In this document: in pieces, positions 11,567 to 21,323 of the stretch
Position numbering within the stretch: the stretch's first letter is position 1
How the letters are laid out: each line of letters opens with the position of its first letter
Source of the DNA: Sanderia malayensis
Taxonomy: Eukaryota; Cnidaria; Scyphozoa; Semaeostomeae; Pelagiidae
Direction: 5' to 3'
NCBI GenBank assembly: GCA_013076295.1
Contig: RQOL01000253.1
Location: forward strand, 124,001 to 188,000
DNA: 64,000 nt
Notes under the pieces: generated by a model
Told to the model about the DNA's origin: nothing
What the model saw: the letters and a program-made list of their open reading frames with translations, nothing else
The model's database searches: none
Program-made: the position numbers and the translations under genes

Positions 11567-11585
11567 GGGGGGGGGGGGGGAGCTA
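11567..11585 (+). other. Polypurine tract of the gypsy element
   Basis: Fourteen G in a row (11567-11580) followed by AGCTA, immediately before the 3' LTR. Its position fits the plus-strand priming tract. A run of 14 G is extreme for a polypurine tract, and its length may be inaccurate. Confidence 0.7.
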
Positions 11586-12030
11586 TGTAGTGACTACTTA
11601 ATGGTTTTTATTCATTTCATTTCTAAATGTATTCTTTAATTCCTTACATACGTAGTAACAAACATGTTTACATCCATCGCTATCCTCGTATCACGTAGAA
11701 CAGCATGATCTAGCTTAGTCATAGCTTTGCTGTCGTAAACATCCCTAAATGTAGCTTCGTTTAATTATTTCATATATTCACACTTACATTATTACTCATG
11801 ATTTACGTAGCTAAAATTATCTTCCTATTCCTCGTAACAGATATAAATTCGTAGTAAATTTGATAATAGTTAGATTTAGTTTTTGGATTCAACAAAACGC
11901 ACAAAAACACGAACGATTTGTTTATTCTCTCCAGTCTCTCGAGTCAAGTTCAGCATCGTCTAAAGCAAGAATATTTGGTGAGATCTTTCTTTATTTTATT
12001 AGTAGATATAAATTTCTTGTGTTTACTAAA
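11586..12030 (+). repeat. CsRn1-like gypsy 3' LTR
   Basis: A 445-bp LTR beginning TGTAGTGACTAC and ending GTTTACTAAA, followed by target base string ACCT (12031-12034). It aligns with 6228-6684 with a 12-bp shortening near the start and scattered differences, so the insertion is not recent. Confidence 0.88.
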
Positions 12031-12510
12031 ACCTCTAGATGTGTCCCGGAAATTGTCATGTCTGGATATGAACAGTTCTTCAGGCTTGATACCATCCAGC
12101 CCTTTTGAAAATCTTAAACACCTGAATAAGATCAGCTCTAAGTCTTCTTGTTTCCAATGACATTAAGTTGGTTTTCTGTAAACGCTCCTCGTATGTAAGC
12201 CCTTTGAAGCCTTTTATCATTCTCAGGGCTCTCCTTTGGACTTTCTCAAGACTATCAACATCATTCTGGTTATACGGTCTCTGATGCACAACCATTTATG
12301 ACCACTCTTTGTTCTCTTCCATTCAACCAACTTTCCACCCAGGATGACACCTTTTCACCAATGCCATGACCATTCATTTTTTTAATAAGTCGTTTTTGTG
12401 TCACTTTGTCAAACGCTTTGCTGAAGTCTAAGTAAATCACATCCACCGGATGCCCCTCATCAACATATTTAGTAACCTTTTCCAGGAATACAAGTAGGTT
12501 AGTTAGACAT
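12031..12510 (-). pseudogene. LINE ORF2 reverse transcriptase, middle and C-terminal pieces
   Basis: Reading down from 12510, the minus strand gives an RT palm piece with LTNLLVFLEKV, then VIYLDFSKAFDKV and SWLNGREQRVVING. Near 12290 it jumps directly to the C-terminal box DSLEKVQRRALRMIKG and LETRRLRADLIQVFKI. About 200 residues are missing at the jump, including the GVPQGS and FADD catalytic region that CR1/L2 enzymes carry there. The left end stops at the gypsy insertion (12030) and the right end at the solo LTR (12511). Confidence 0.88.
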
Positions 12511-13006
12511 TGTGATCGAAGAAGGACAACTCAAAATTTGTTCTGGTTTGTTCGTAACATCATTTAAAGCCAAGAAGTTCAAACTAAATAAATTAATATA
12601 ATATTGGTTACAAATCTAGTTTGAACTACGTATTTGATAAGTATCGGAAAAATATTTAATTGAAGCTAGAGAAAACTATCGATAGAGCATAATCCTAAAG
12701 TAATGCCACACCTATAAAAACAAAATGGCTGCCAAAAAAACGAAACGAAATCCTACCAGCTTGCCAGATAAAGATTGCTGTGATTGACCGTATTGACTAG
12801 AGCTCCTTCCTCGTTGATGACTTGATGAGAACTGGTGTATTAAAGAGATGAGAGGCTGCACTATTTAAAGAGATTTTACAATAGAGATCATTGAACTGAA
12901 TTATGACTAACAGGATAACAATAGAGAAATTGAATTGAACTATGACTAACAGGATAACAATAGAGAAATTGAATTGAACTATGACTAACAGGGTAACGCC
13001 CTTACA
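12511..13006. mobile_element. Solo LTR inside LINE ORF2, TSD GACAT
   Basis: A 496-bp insert beginning TGTGATCGAAG and ending GCCCTTACA. It is flanked by GACAT at 12506-12510 and 13007-13011. The LINE RT frame is continuous across the target site (FVDNKSC to SCLTNLLVF) once the insert and one GACAT are removed. A TATAAAA word lies near 12713. The TG...CA ends, five-base duplication and lack of genes indicate a solo LTR; no internal region of this family is seen here. Confidence 0.87.
12888..12995. repeat. 39-bp tandem repeat inside the solo LTR
   Basis: About 2.5 copies of a 39-bp unit containing TATGACTAACAGGATAACA and TAGAGAAATTGAATTGAAC. It lies near the end of the 12511-13006 LTR. Confidence 0.8.
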
Positions 13007-13011
13007 GACAT

Positions 13012-14661
13012 GATTTGTTGTCAACAAATCCGTGTTGTGTGTCCTTGATCAGTTTATGAACTTGTAGGTGCTTGACTATAGCATCCCTGACCAAAGATTC
13101 CATTGGTTTGCTCACTTGAGAGGTCAAGCTTACCGGTCGATAGTTTTCGGTCTTGTGTTTGGGTCCCTTTTTGTATATAGGGGTCACATTTGCCCTTCCC
13201 CAGTCTTTGGGTACCTCAGCTGTTTCCAAACTCCTTTTAAACAGTACTGATAAAGGAAAGGCTATGGAGTTTCCTATTTCCCTTAGTACGACTGGGTATA
13301 TACTGTCCACGCCGGGTGCTTTGTCAGGTTTCAGTTTAATCAGTCTTTGTAGTACTGCATCATAAGATAAATCAACTTCACTCAGCATATCTTCTGCACC
13401 CCCTTGGAATAATTGGACTGGATCAGGGATGTTATCCAGCAATTCTTGGGTAAAAACTGATGAAAAATACTCATTAAGCATTGCTGCTGTTTTGTTGTCA
13501 TCAGATACCGAATTCCCATTCTCATCCGATAGTGGTCCAAATCTGTCCTTGGCAGTTGTTTTTCCTCTGGCATAATTGTAAAAGGCTTTTGGATCACATT
13601 TAATGTTTCTGGCCAGTTTATTCTCTAATTTCCTTTTAGCTTTCCTCACAGCTTTATTGGCTCTGTTTAGGGCCTTCTTGTATTTGACATAGTCTGTATG
13701 TCTGCTTGTTTCTGTAAATCTGTTCCACCATTTAATCTTGTTTTTCCTTTTCTTCATGATATTCCTATTCCACCACATTGGTTTTCTGGCCTTTCCTCTT
13801 TTTCTAGTCTTTTTAGGCACAAACATCTCAATAGCAATGTTTATCCTTTTTTTTAAAGTTGTTCCAGATGGCTTCTGGTTCACCATTATCAATGTCTATT
13901 TCATTTGACCAGTCAATTTTATCAAAATACTTCTTCATCCCTTTATAATCTCCATTCCTGTAGCTATAGTATTCCTCTTTCCAGATGGCTAAATCCATTT
14001 CCGTGACCAGATCAAAGGCCACTACATTATGATCACTAGTACTAAATGGTTCCCTCACCACAACATTTTCCACCATCTCTTCTTTATTTGACAGAACAAG
14101 GTCCAGGATATTCTCTCCTCTAGTTGGTTCCTTTACATGTTGTGTAAGAAAGCAGTCTTGTGTCAAGTCTAAAAGTTTTCTTCCCTCTGCTTGTGCTTGG
14201 AGTAGGTCCCAATTAATTGTTCTATGATTAAAATCACCACAAATCAATACTTCTGTGTTATTCTCACATGCCTGTTTGATAAGATTATGCAGGGCCTCTT
14301 CTTCTTCTGCATTTGCAGATGGCTTTTGGTAACATACTCCTATGATGATTTCAGTGTGTGACGCAATCAAATTACACCATACTGTTTCTGTACTTTCTGT
14401 AAATGTCAGTTTTTCATTCAATCCTGTCACTCCTTCTTTTAGGTATATCATACATCCCCCTCTTTGATTTTTCCTATCATTCCATTCTAGACTGTATCCT
14501 TCTAAGCTCAGTTCAGCATTATTTATGTTTTCATTAGTCCATGATTCTGTAATTAACACAACATCAGGGTTCTCTTCATAGACGAAACATTTCATCTCTT
14601 CCATTTTGTTGACAATGCTGCATGCATTGATTAACACAAATTTCAGCCTCTTCAGAGTCAT
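13012..14661 (-). pseudogene. LINE ORF2 endonuclease and RT N-terminal part
   Basis: The ORF2 start is at 14661 (MTLKRLKFVLINACSIVNKM). It encodes an apurinic/apyrimidinic-type endonuclease with ITESWTNE near 14540, the catalytic GDFNH at about 14230 and SDHNVV at about 14030. The frame shifts in a run of T (A on the coding strand) at 13856-13864, then continues as the RT region to 13012. That part has a basic linker (KKTRKRGKARKP), LIKLKPDKAPGVDS, WGRANVTPIYKKG, ENYRPVSLTS and QHGFVDNKSC. It ends at a solo LTR. Apart from the homopolymer shift this part is well preserved. The known role is target-primed reverse transcription. Confidence 0.9.
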
Positions 14662-14771
14662 AACACTAGAGCTGCCACTTGAATCAGAGTGATCATTGAT
14701 TGAATCACAGTTATTAACACAATTGGCACCAGGCTCTTTGTAAACACAATTATATACATGTTGATTGGTAT

Positions 14772-15692
14772 TTACATCTTTGGGTTCTTTGTTAAGTTTT
14801 TTGCAGGTGTAAGTGCTTTGCGCTTGCCACCTTTCTCTGCATTAGAGCCTCTAGTGACTATTTTCCCTCTTAGTATCATCAGGTTCTCTCCTCCATTTTC
14901 TTTCCTCTGCTTCAGCTCTGGTCGGAGATCATAGTCCTTTTTTGTTGTTCTCTGGTGAGGTCTGGACTGATATAGACTTTCTTCCAATCCGCATTATCTC
15001 TCAAGACTTTAGAGGCTCTCAGTACCTTATCCTTCATTTCCCATGTCTGCAACTTGACCACTGTCAGCCTGCTACTATTATCTTGTCTCCTGCCCACTCT
15101 TCTTACATTGCTAACTACCACATTCTTTACTTGGAGGACATTCTTTAGCATGTGGTTTACAAGATCCTCATCATTTTTTATCTTTTCATCCTCATCATTT
15201 TCTTCATCATCATCATCACCAACCTCTTCCCGCTCTTCGATTTCCTCAAGATTTCTGATGACAATATTGTTGGCCTTTTCTTCTCTTTCTATTACTTCAT
15301 TAACCTCAGACTTGATCATTTTCCTGACCTCTTTTCCATAATCACCATCCATTTTTTCCAAGTCCACCACTCTCTTTTCTGTATTATCCACATGTACCTC
15401 CACTTCATTCACCCTAGTGGTCAGACCTTCCACCTCCTTCTTCATTTGAGCCTGCTTACTCTCCCAACTTCCTAGTTGTTTCAGTATTGAAGAAGCTTTT
15501 TTGTCACATATATGACAGTACCAATGCACTTGTTTATTTGCACTCATCAATGCTTGGTATTCAGCTTTCTTTACCCCCCTCACATTCAATATGGAACCAG
15601 TTTTCACAAAATTTACACATTAGTGCTTCTGTTTTTGTACCAATATTCTTTTTACAGTCAATTTTGCCACATTTATCCTCATTCTTAGACAT
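14772..15692 (-). pseudogene. LINE ORF1: PHD finger, coiled coil, RRM-like
   Basis: ORF1 starts at 15692 (MSKNEDKCGKIDCKKNIG) and begins with a PHD-type zinc finger: C-x4-C, then CKFC, H-x2-C and, after a frameshift, CHIC. The shift lies in a C run at 15574-15579. A coiled-coil stretch (KQAQMKKEVEGLTTRV and following) and a very acidic segment near 15215 come next. An RRM-like core (NNIVIRNLEE, then VRRVGRRQDNSSRLTVVKL) and a basic tail (KKDYDLRPELKQRKENGGEN) complete the protein after a second shift in a T run at 14938-14943. Proteins of this kind bind LINE RNA. Both breaks are in homopolymers, so sequencing error is a real alternative to mutation. The Ser-rich plus-strand frames over this region are mirror frames. 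Confidence 0.87.
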
Positions 15693-15971
15693 GTTGACCC
15701 GTTTTGTGACGTTATGTTTTGGCTCCCTTTGTTAGGCCGTTTAGTCGACCCGACTGAGTCGCGAAAATCTCTGCACTTTGCTTCGCCTTTTTGCCTAATC
15801 AACTAACCTTCAACTTCAGGAAATATTTTTCGCAATACTGATACCATTTACCAAGATTACAAAGTAATTTACTCGTAGAAAACATAGAAAAGCTCTCGGA
15901 AAACACAAACTTACTTATCTGTCAGTTGCTTAATTGTAGAAGGGTCATTTGTTATGTTTTCAATTCTCCAG
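15693..15971. other. LINE 5' untranslated region and junction
   Basis: Probable LINE 5' UTR to about 15850, then unassigned sequence ending in a pyrimidine-rich stretch with CAATTCTCCAG at 15961-15971 that could be a splice acceptor. No gene is visible. Confidence 0.45.
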
Positions 15972-16224
15972 GATTATGAAGCATCAATATCTACCTCCTC
16001 GTACATTTGTAAAGTATGCCAATAAACTTGTCAATAAAGCACTCGGTGGAACAGTTGGACCAAACCCTAGCACGAAATTTGTCTGGAAGTTAGAGGATGT
16101 GAACGTTAACAACAGCGTAGAGAAGACTAAATTTTTCTTGTATCCAACTCTTGGTGGAAAGTCAAATTTCAAGCTTCTACAAAGTCATGGGGAATGTGTT
16201 GTGTCTGTGCCAGAAGGAAAAGCA
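15972..16224 (+). CDS. Candidate internal exon of an unrecognised host gene
   Basis: The open frame begins after an acceptor-like TTCTCCAG and ends at GCA followed by a donor-like GTAAGC. It contains IMKHQYLPPRTFVKYANK, TVGPNPSTKFVWKL and GECVVSVPEGKA. The exon is 253 nt, with one leading base of a split codon and a complete last codon. Frame, both splice signals and the absence of any transposon family fit a cellular exon. I do not recognise the protein, and flanking exons were not found. The match in the second contig copy (32009-32261) gives no independent evidence. Confidence 0.35.
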
Positions 16225-16669
16225 GTAAGCAAAATACAAAATATAGAATAAAAAATAGAATACAAAAGCAGTAAGCATGATTCTTTTGTTAAACATTTTC
16301 TGTTGTTCTTCCAGAAAATAAACAATAAATAAGAAGAAAACATTTTCTTTTCTTCGGGCATTTTTAATTGCATGCGTGACCTCAACAACAAAATGAAAGC
16401 AAAATATGTCATTTTTTCTTGCACAACAGCGAAGATGTTATGGCAATGACAGGAGGAATTAAAGTTTGTACCTCCTTGCTCTTTTGTTGATCTTTTGTCG
16501 TTTTTGTTGCCATGGGGACCTTGTGTTCGTCGTCAGAGAACTTGGAGCTCGCAAAGCATTATGGTTGGTGGAAAACGAGGCTAAAGTGATTACACGAAAT
16601 TTTCCCCCAACACAACCTCATTGATTACGCTTCGCGAATCAAAAACGACCCACATAACATTAGTTACTA
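16225..16669. other. No gene recognised
   Basis: AT-rich sequence between the candidate exon and the gypsy fragment. It contains GCAAGCAAAATA/AATAGAATAC low-complexity stretches just after the donor. No family is seen. Confidence 0.45.
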
Positions 16670-18290
16670 AATTTCATTTCCAAAAATCAATGCAAAATTG
16701 ATAAAACTCATCCTCTTTCTTGAAAAGGACAATAAGAGAAGATCAGGAGCCTGTGTTAGGTTTGGTGACACTTTAGGTAAGCATGTTATGAACTTGCTTG
16801 TCAACCTCACCTCTTTCGTGACAGGGCAGGCGTCACGGGTGTTGACAGATTGGAGGAGAATTATCTGTCTTAATCTTATGAGTGGTCACGGTAGTGTGGC
16901 CTAAGCCATTGTTAAACACACGTGGAAATTCAAGCAAAGTCTGGAACAGCTGATTACGATCATGGCTAGATAAACTATAGCTAACAGCTGTTTCTGATTC
17001 CTGCAATTTTCAAGGGTCCGTGCTTGGCTGGCTAACGACACTAGCACACATATTATCAACAAATGATCTCAGTCTAGCTGGAAGAGATTCAACAACTGGA
17101 AGAAGTTTGGCAACCTTCTGCCAGAATGTAGTTCCACTGGAGGCTTGGAGGAGCTCAAAACACGTAAAAAGACTACACTATGGCTGGATTGAATCAAGGT
17201 TGATGCAATGATAAGGGGAGAATCATCTAAACTACACACCATGCCTAACTGTTCAGAATACCCTCGAGGTAACTTATCTTGTAAAATACACTCACTACAA
17301 CCAGGGATGGAAAAACTATCAACAAGAGTAAGGGTGACTGGCCCTTGGCTGGACAACTGGGCAAAGCCAGAAGGCAGACCCACCTAAGGAGAACTGGACA
17401 GGATCCAACAACTAGAGTAAGTTGAGCCATAAGAGGGGGCTCAAGGTATCAAAGGAGTACTGCCATGCCGCCCAGTTAAGAAATAGGATTCTCCGGAATA
17501 AGCGAAATGTAATTGAAAGGCAACAATAAAATCCCATGCCCGAATGCATTGGAAGGGTTGTGACACATTGTTACATACAAGAAACTTAAACTTAAATTCA
17601 AAATCAACCAGGAAATGAGAACTGGAAGACCGCCACACCAGTAACAGATACACAAGTGTTGGAACTACTTCCAAGTAACGGTGGGACAATGTTTTGCTGT
17701 GTACAGCTCTGAAAAATGCACTGGAAAGCATAAAAACTCAAAATAGACTGCACTGGCCCTGTGTCAACAAGAACTGACAATTGTACACCTAAAAAATTAC
17801 AAGGAACAAGGGGTTTGCAAGGAACTATGGCACGTGGAGCAACAGAAGTAGTTCTAAAAGCAAACGTGGTGGGATGCTCTTCACTCCAACCTAATAGTGA
17901 GGCATCCCCTGAAAGTTTAAAGGAAACTTAAGATCTTCTATTTGAGATAGGTCAGAATTTGGCTGAGAAAAATCGACAATATTTTCACAAATCTCTGGAT
18001 GATGGTCCCAGCCATTGCAAAGGGTACACTTCAGCACTCTTTGACATTTTTCACACATCCGGACCACATTACCAGCTGCACCACAGAGGAAACAGCGAAA
18101 AGAAGATGGGGGACGACGAGGAGGCATGGCAGACGATGGTTGACGAGTAGCTGATGACGAACTGGCAGCGAGCAAACTAGCCTTTCTATGAGCGAAACTG
18201 CTCAGTAGGCTAGTAACGTTATCCGGTTGAAATTGCTGTTGTTGGTGTTGTTATTGTTGTGGTTGACACAGAGGTTTGATGGTACAAGAA
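16670..18290 (-). pseudogene. Gypsy-type gag-protease-RT start fragment
   Basis: Read right to left: a Gln-rich and Ser-rich Gag segment, then a zinc-binding region with RCFLCGAAGNVVRMCEKC and LKCTLC...HHPEIC near 18020-18100. A retroviral-type aspartic protease follows (LSVLVDTG near 17770, later an AWDFI flap-side box near 17530). A linker segment (SFSIPGCSECIL, ELHSGRRLPNF) and the opening of reverse transcriptase (LLEFPRVFNNGLGHTTV, then a degraded KKEDEFYQFCIDF near 16690) complete it. The rest of pol is missing and stops are frequent. Order and motifs support an LTR retrotransposon of gypsy type; the family name is not determined. Unlike ordinary Gag, it has several CxxC pairs. Confidence 0.7.
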
Positions 18291-18357
18291 CTTATGTGCG
18301 GACAATTGAACCTAATTGAACCATTGATATCCGAGAAATTTTGTCATATTTTTGACT

Positions 18358-18375
18358 CACGGCGCATGCGCCGTG
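18358..18375. promoter_or_regulatory. 18-bp perfect palindrome with NRF1-like core
   Basis: CACGGCGCATGCGCCGTG is its own reverse complement. Its centre GCGCATGCGC matches the NRF1 binding consensus known from animal promoters. It lies four bases upstream of an ATG at 18379. Function is inferred from the motif only. Confidence 0.4.
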
Positions 18376-18378
18376 GAA

Positions 18379-18801
18379 ATGGAGTTGCTAGTACGGACAT
18401 CGCAAACAGAGCCGGGTGAAGTTACTGTAAAAACCTTTCCAGGCATGTATTTCTTTTCTATCTTTTAAATGAAATTTACAACCACCATGCTTGGAATATT
18501 TAACGATATTTCAATAGGTTGATGACTAATAAATGCATAGTTATGTACATGTGGTGGGACTAAGCATTAAAAACTACATGATATTAATATAACTTTTATC
18601 GCAGTAAAGATAAAGCTTTTAACATTTTCATAATAAATTTGTTGTAGTGGAAGTAAGACAATAAATCTAATTTAATTTCGTTATTTTAATTAGCAGGCTG
18701 CTTTCGCAAAGAAACCATCGAGTCTGCTGATGGAAATACTGTTGATGGAAAAACATTGCTGACTGGAATCAAAAATTATTTTCGCATTTCTTTTCTTGCA
18801 G
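18379..18801 (+). CDS. Candidate first two exons of a host gene (weak)
   Basis: Exon 1 at 18379-18442 begins MELLVRTSQTEPGEV and ends in CCAG before GCATGT, a possible GC-type donor. Exon 2 at 18697-18801 follows an acceptor AATTAGCAG, opens with CFRKETIESADG and ends at GCAG before GTAATC. The frame stays open across the join. A GC-AG intron is uncommon and no protein family is recognised, so this is a hypothesis. The NRF1-like palindrome directly upstream is the main reason to record it. Confidence 0.22.
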
Positions 18802-21110
18802 GTAATCTTTATAATTTGGCTAACTATTTCTGCACCGTAAGGTCCAAAACAAGTTAGAATGGTTTTGTCATAGTATCTCAAAGGGCCTTGGCGTATATTG
18901 TGACCCAATTGTCCAAACTCTCACCAAATCTTTCACCCCTAACGTCTAACCCAATTCTCCCAAGTGTCTGCAATTTGTATTTTTCTCACTTTACTTCATG
19001 TAGGATTCCTTAGACTCCCACAGATATTATTCTGGAACATTATTTAGATTGGTAAAACGCTGTATTTTAGAAAAAAAATATTCAGAAGCTGGTACGAAGG
19101 GGTAGAGCCCTTCATTCGGAAAACTAGAAGCTTCGTGCTCAGTTGATTGTAGATAATTGCATTAGGTAATGTTGAGGTAGCTAAATTCTAGGTTTACATT
19201 CCAAGTATCTATACTAGAGAGACCGGATGGCTTAGATTTTGCGCAAGAGCCCATGATGAACAGGAATATCGAAAAACATTTTTAGAACTTGTGTCCTCGA
19301 AGTTGCGAATTCGAACATTTCGTGTATGTGTCTTCTACGTTTTCATTTGACAAATTTAAATGGGACGCATTGTCATCATCTGCTTGGATGGATAAATTCA
19401 CAGAGGTCAAAGTCTGAGTAATCTAATATTCTAAACGTGGTCGATACTTTGTTTACCCATAAGTTATTTGTTGTTTTACGCTCTGCTGACTTATGTTATA
19501 TGATATTTGTGAAGAAGAAAATTGAATTTGTCGAAGAGGAAGCGCAAAGTTTTCAAGCGAAAAGAAATCTAACATTATTGATAATTTAACTCAGTTTGTG
19601 AGTCATGTTTCAATGAATTTCAGAGCTTGTTCTATTGAGCTTATACACTTGGCCCAGATAGTCTGCGACTTCTAACGTTTTAGCCATTTGTCCTTTCAAG
19701 ATGAACTTTAGGGGCGGATCCAGACCAAAATCTGACTGGCGCAATTCATTTTTTAGTGCGCGTCCCAAGGCTTTCGTACACTGCCACACCCTTTTACAGA
19801 AAAAATGTAATCATTCTGACTTAAAACATGTTTTAAAATATTTCTTGGATTATTTACAAGAAGCTTTAAAGTAAATCACAACATTCTTAGAAGAAAAAAA
19901 CGAAATAATTATGCGTATTGCTTTACTGAGGAGTGGACTTCTTTAGTTACATCAAAATATTAACATTCCGATAAATGCGTAATAATCACATTTTGCCCCA
20001 CCCAGCTCTGCATTTTCATTGGTAGGTTGGTCTCTGCACCAGTGGAAAAAAGTTTTGCACCAGTGAAAACTCATTTCATTGGCTAATGTTGGAATTTGGA
20101 TACGATATAACCCGGGTCACTGGGGCAGTAGAAAGCTGTGACGTGTCTCAATACATCGGACAACACTTTTTCACAGCCATTCTGCGTAAAATTGACCTAG
20201 CTTTTACAGCATTACCCACTAAACAGACAAACCAGCACAGAACAGCAAACCGTTTTAGTGATTATACATTATTTGATTAATCTACGTTATCTACTTCCCA
20301 TGTCTTGCAATTGTTGTATTTAAAAAGCATTCGACTATTCCAAAAACATTGGAAAAAGTCCGCTCCTCTTGAGTATTAAACACTTGCAGCATCACGTTTA
20401 TTCGGAAGATATGTTATCTGAATTAGTCAACAGCCAGGCTTTACATTGGCATTGTGAGCCTAAGATAGAGCCCGAGTCAATATCTTAATATCAAAATATA
20501 TAACCAACTCTAATATAGTACTTTAAAGTCCGTGAAAGTTGTGAGCTTATCTTGTTACTTTAATAACTTTATTTTGATCAAATTCTAACAGCAAAACAGA
20601 ATAGTATATATTTGGATTCACCGGCTTAAAGGCCTTGTCTGACACACTTGATTAATCCAATAAAATAGAAATTAAATGATATCAGCAAAATGTCTTCATT
20701 GGCAAGAAGAGTGCTCTATTCCTTAGAAGGTAGAGCGAGATGCAAAACATGAGTAGCTGAATTTAGTTGTCTGATGATCGCAATAGTAAGTGAAACTCCG
20801 AGTAACAACACATATGTAGTATTCCTTGGGCGTTACTTCCATTGTAAAACAGAAATTATAATTATCTATAGAAATCCTAACCAATAGAGTGAGTGTTATA
20901 CAAAATATGCAAATCCTGTCACAGAAAGATGTGCAATGTAAACAGGAAGATATGCAAACAGGAAGATATTTCATTTCTCTCCTACTAAAGAAAGAAAGCT
21001 AAATTCGAAATAATAATAGAAGTTCGAAAACTACAACTTCAAACAAATGTTTGATTTTTTCTCCGAATCGGAATCGGAATTTGTTCTGTAAAGAGGCATT
21101 TTGAACACCA
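18802..21110. other. No gene recognised
   Basis: About 2.3 kb of AT-rich sequence. Several acceptor-like stretches occur (for example CTTCATGTAG near 19010), but no convincing frame. Short direct repeats are seen: TTGCACCAGTG-type words near 20035-20070 and AAACAGGAAGATAT twice near 20940-20965. No RNA gene was recognised. Confidence 0.45.
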
Positions 21111-21320
21111 TTACAGTAGATCCAGAAGATCTCTAATTTTAGTTCGGTCCATCATGGTTCTGCGTATTTGAGTTTCGTCAGTCTTAAGAAGGGTCTCAAA
21201 CCGCTTCCAAATGATTCGGCTGAGTTTGCGCCCCTCAGCAAACAGGATGCGTTTCCGCATGTCCGTGTTTGGCAGGCGGCACAGATGGGCGGTGTATTTC
21301 AACTGTTGCTCCTTGTTGAG
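21111..21320 (-). pseudogene. LINE-like RT C-terminal remnant
   Basis: A 63-residue minus-strand frame with AHLCRLPNTDMRKRILFAEG, IWKRFETLLKTDET and IRRTMMDRTKIRDLLDLL. The run of LP-T-RKRILFAEG and IRRTMMDR resembles C-terminal tails of animal LINE reverse transcriptases, but I recall this pattern only loosely. It abuts the gypsy Pol C-terminus, so it is a truncated neighbour and not part of it. Confidence 0.4.
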
Positions 21321-21323
21321 CTT

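Larger units (their letters stand above)
6228..12030 (+). mobile_element. CsRn1-like Ty3/gypsy retrotransposon, nearly full length
   Basis: 5' LTR 6228-6684, primer site, gag 6810-7730, pol 7733-11498, a 14-G tract and 3' LTR 11586-12030, with a four-base target duplication ACCT. It lies plus-strand inside the minus-strand LINE ORF2. Gag has the CHCC type of zinc motif characteristic of the CsRn1 clade instead of CCHC. A solo LTR of a different family sits in the integrase (10111-10776). The element is dead because gag is frameshifted and integrase is split and internally deleted. Confidence 0.9.
5962..15850 (-). mobile_element. CR1/L2-type LINE, interrupted and defective
   Basis: A non-LTR retrotransposon read right to left. 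ORF1 (PHD finger, coiled coil, RRM-like) is at 15692-14772, and ORF2 (endonuclease then reverse transcriptase) runs from 14661 to 6006. Three secondary events break ORF2. A solo LTR is inserted at 12511-13006, a gypsy element is inserted at 6228-12030, and an internal deletion near 12290 removes the RT catalytic FADD region. The 5' boundary near 15850 is an estimate. CR1/L2 assignment follows from the endonuclease start NACSIVNKM, the LDFSKAFD box and the LEKVQRRA box; the exact clade needs a tree. Confidence 0.85.

Noticed and set aside
15054..15475. Ser- and Phe-rich plus-strand frames, possible membrane protein
   Set aside because: They are antisense to LINE ORF1 and reflect its Glu/Lys-rich codons. 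The ORF1 domains on the minus strand explain the sequence.
20086..20280. 64-residue plus-strand frame, possible gene
   Set aside because: No recognisable motif and no splice or promoter context. Its presence in both copies only reflects the duplicated contig.
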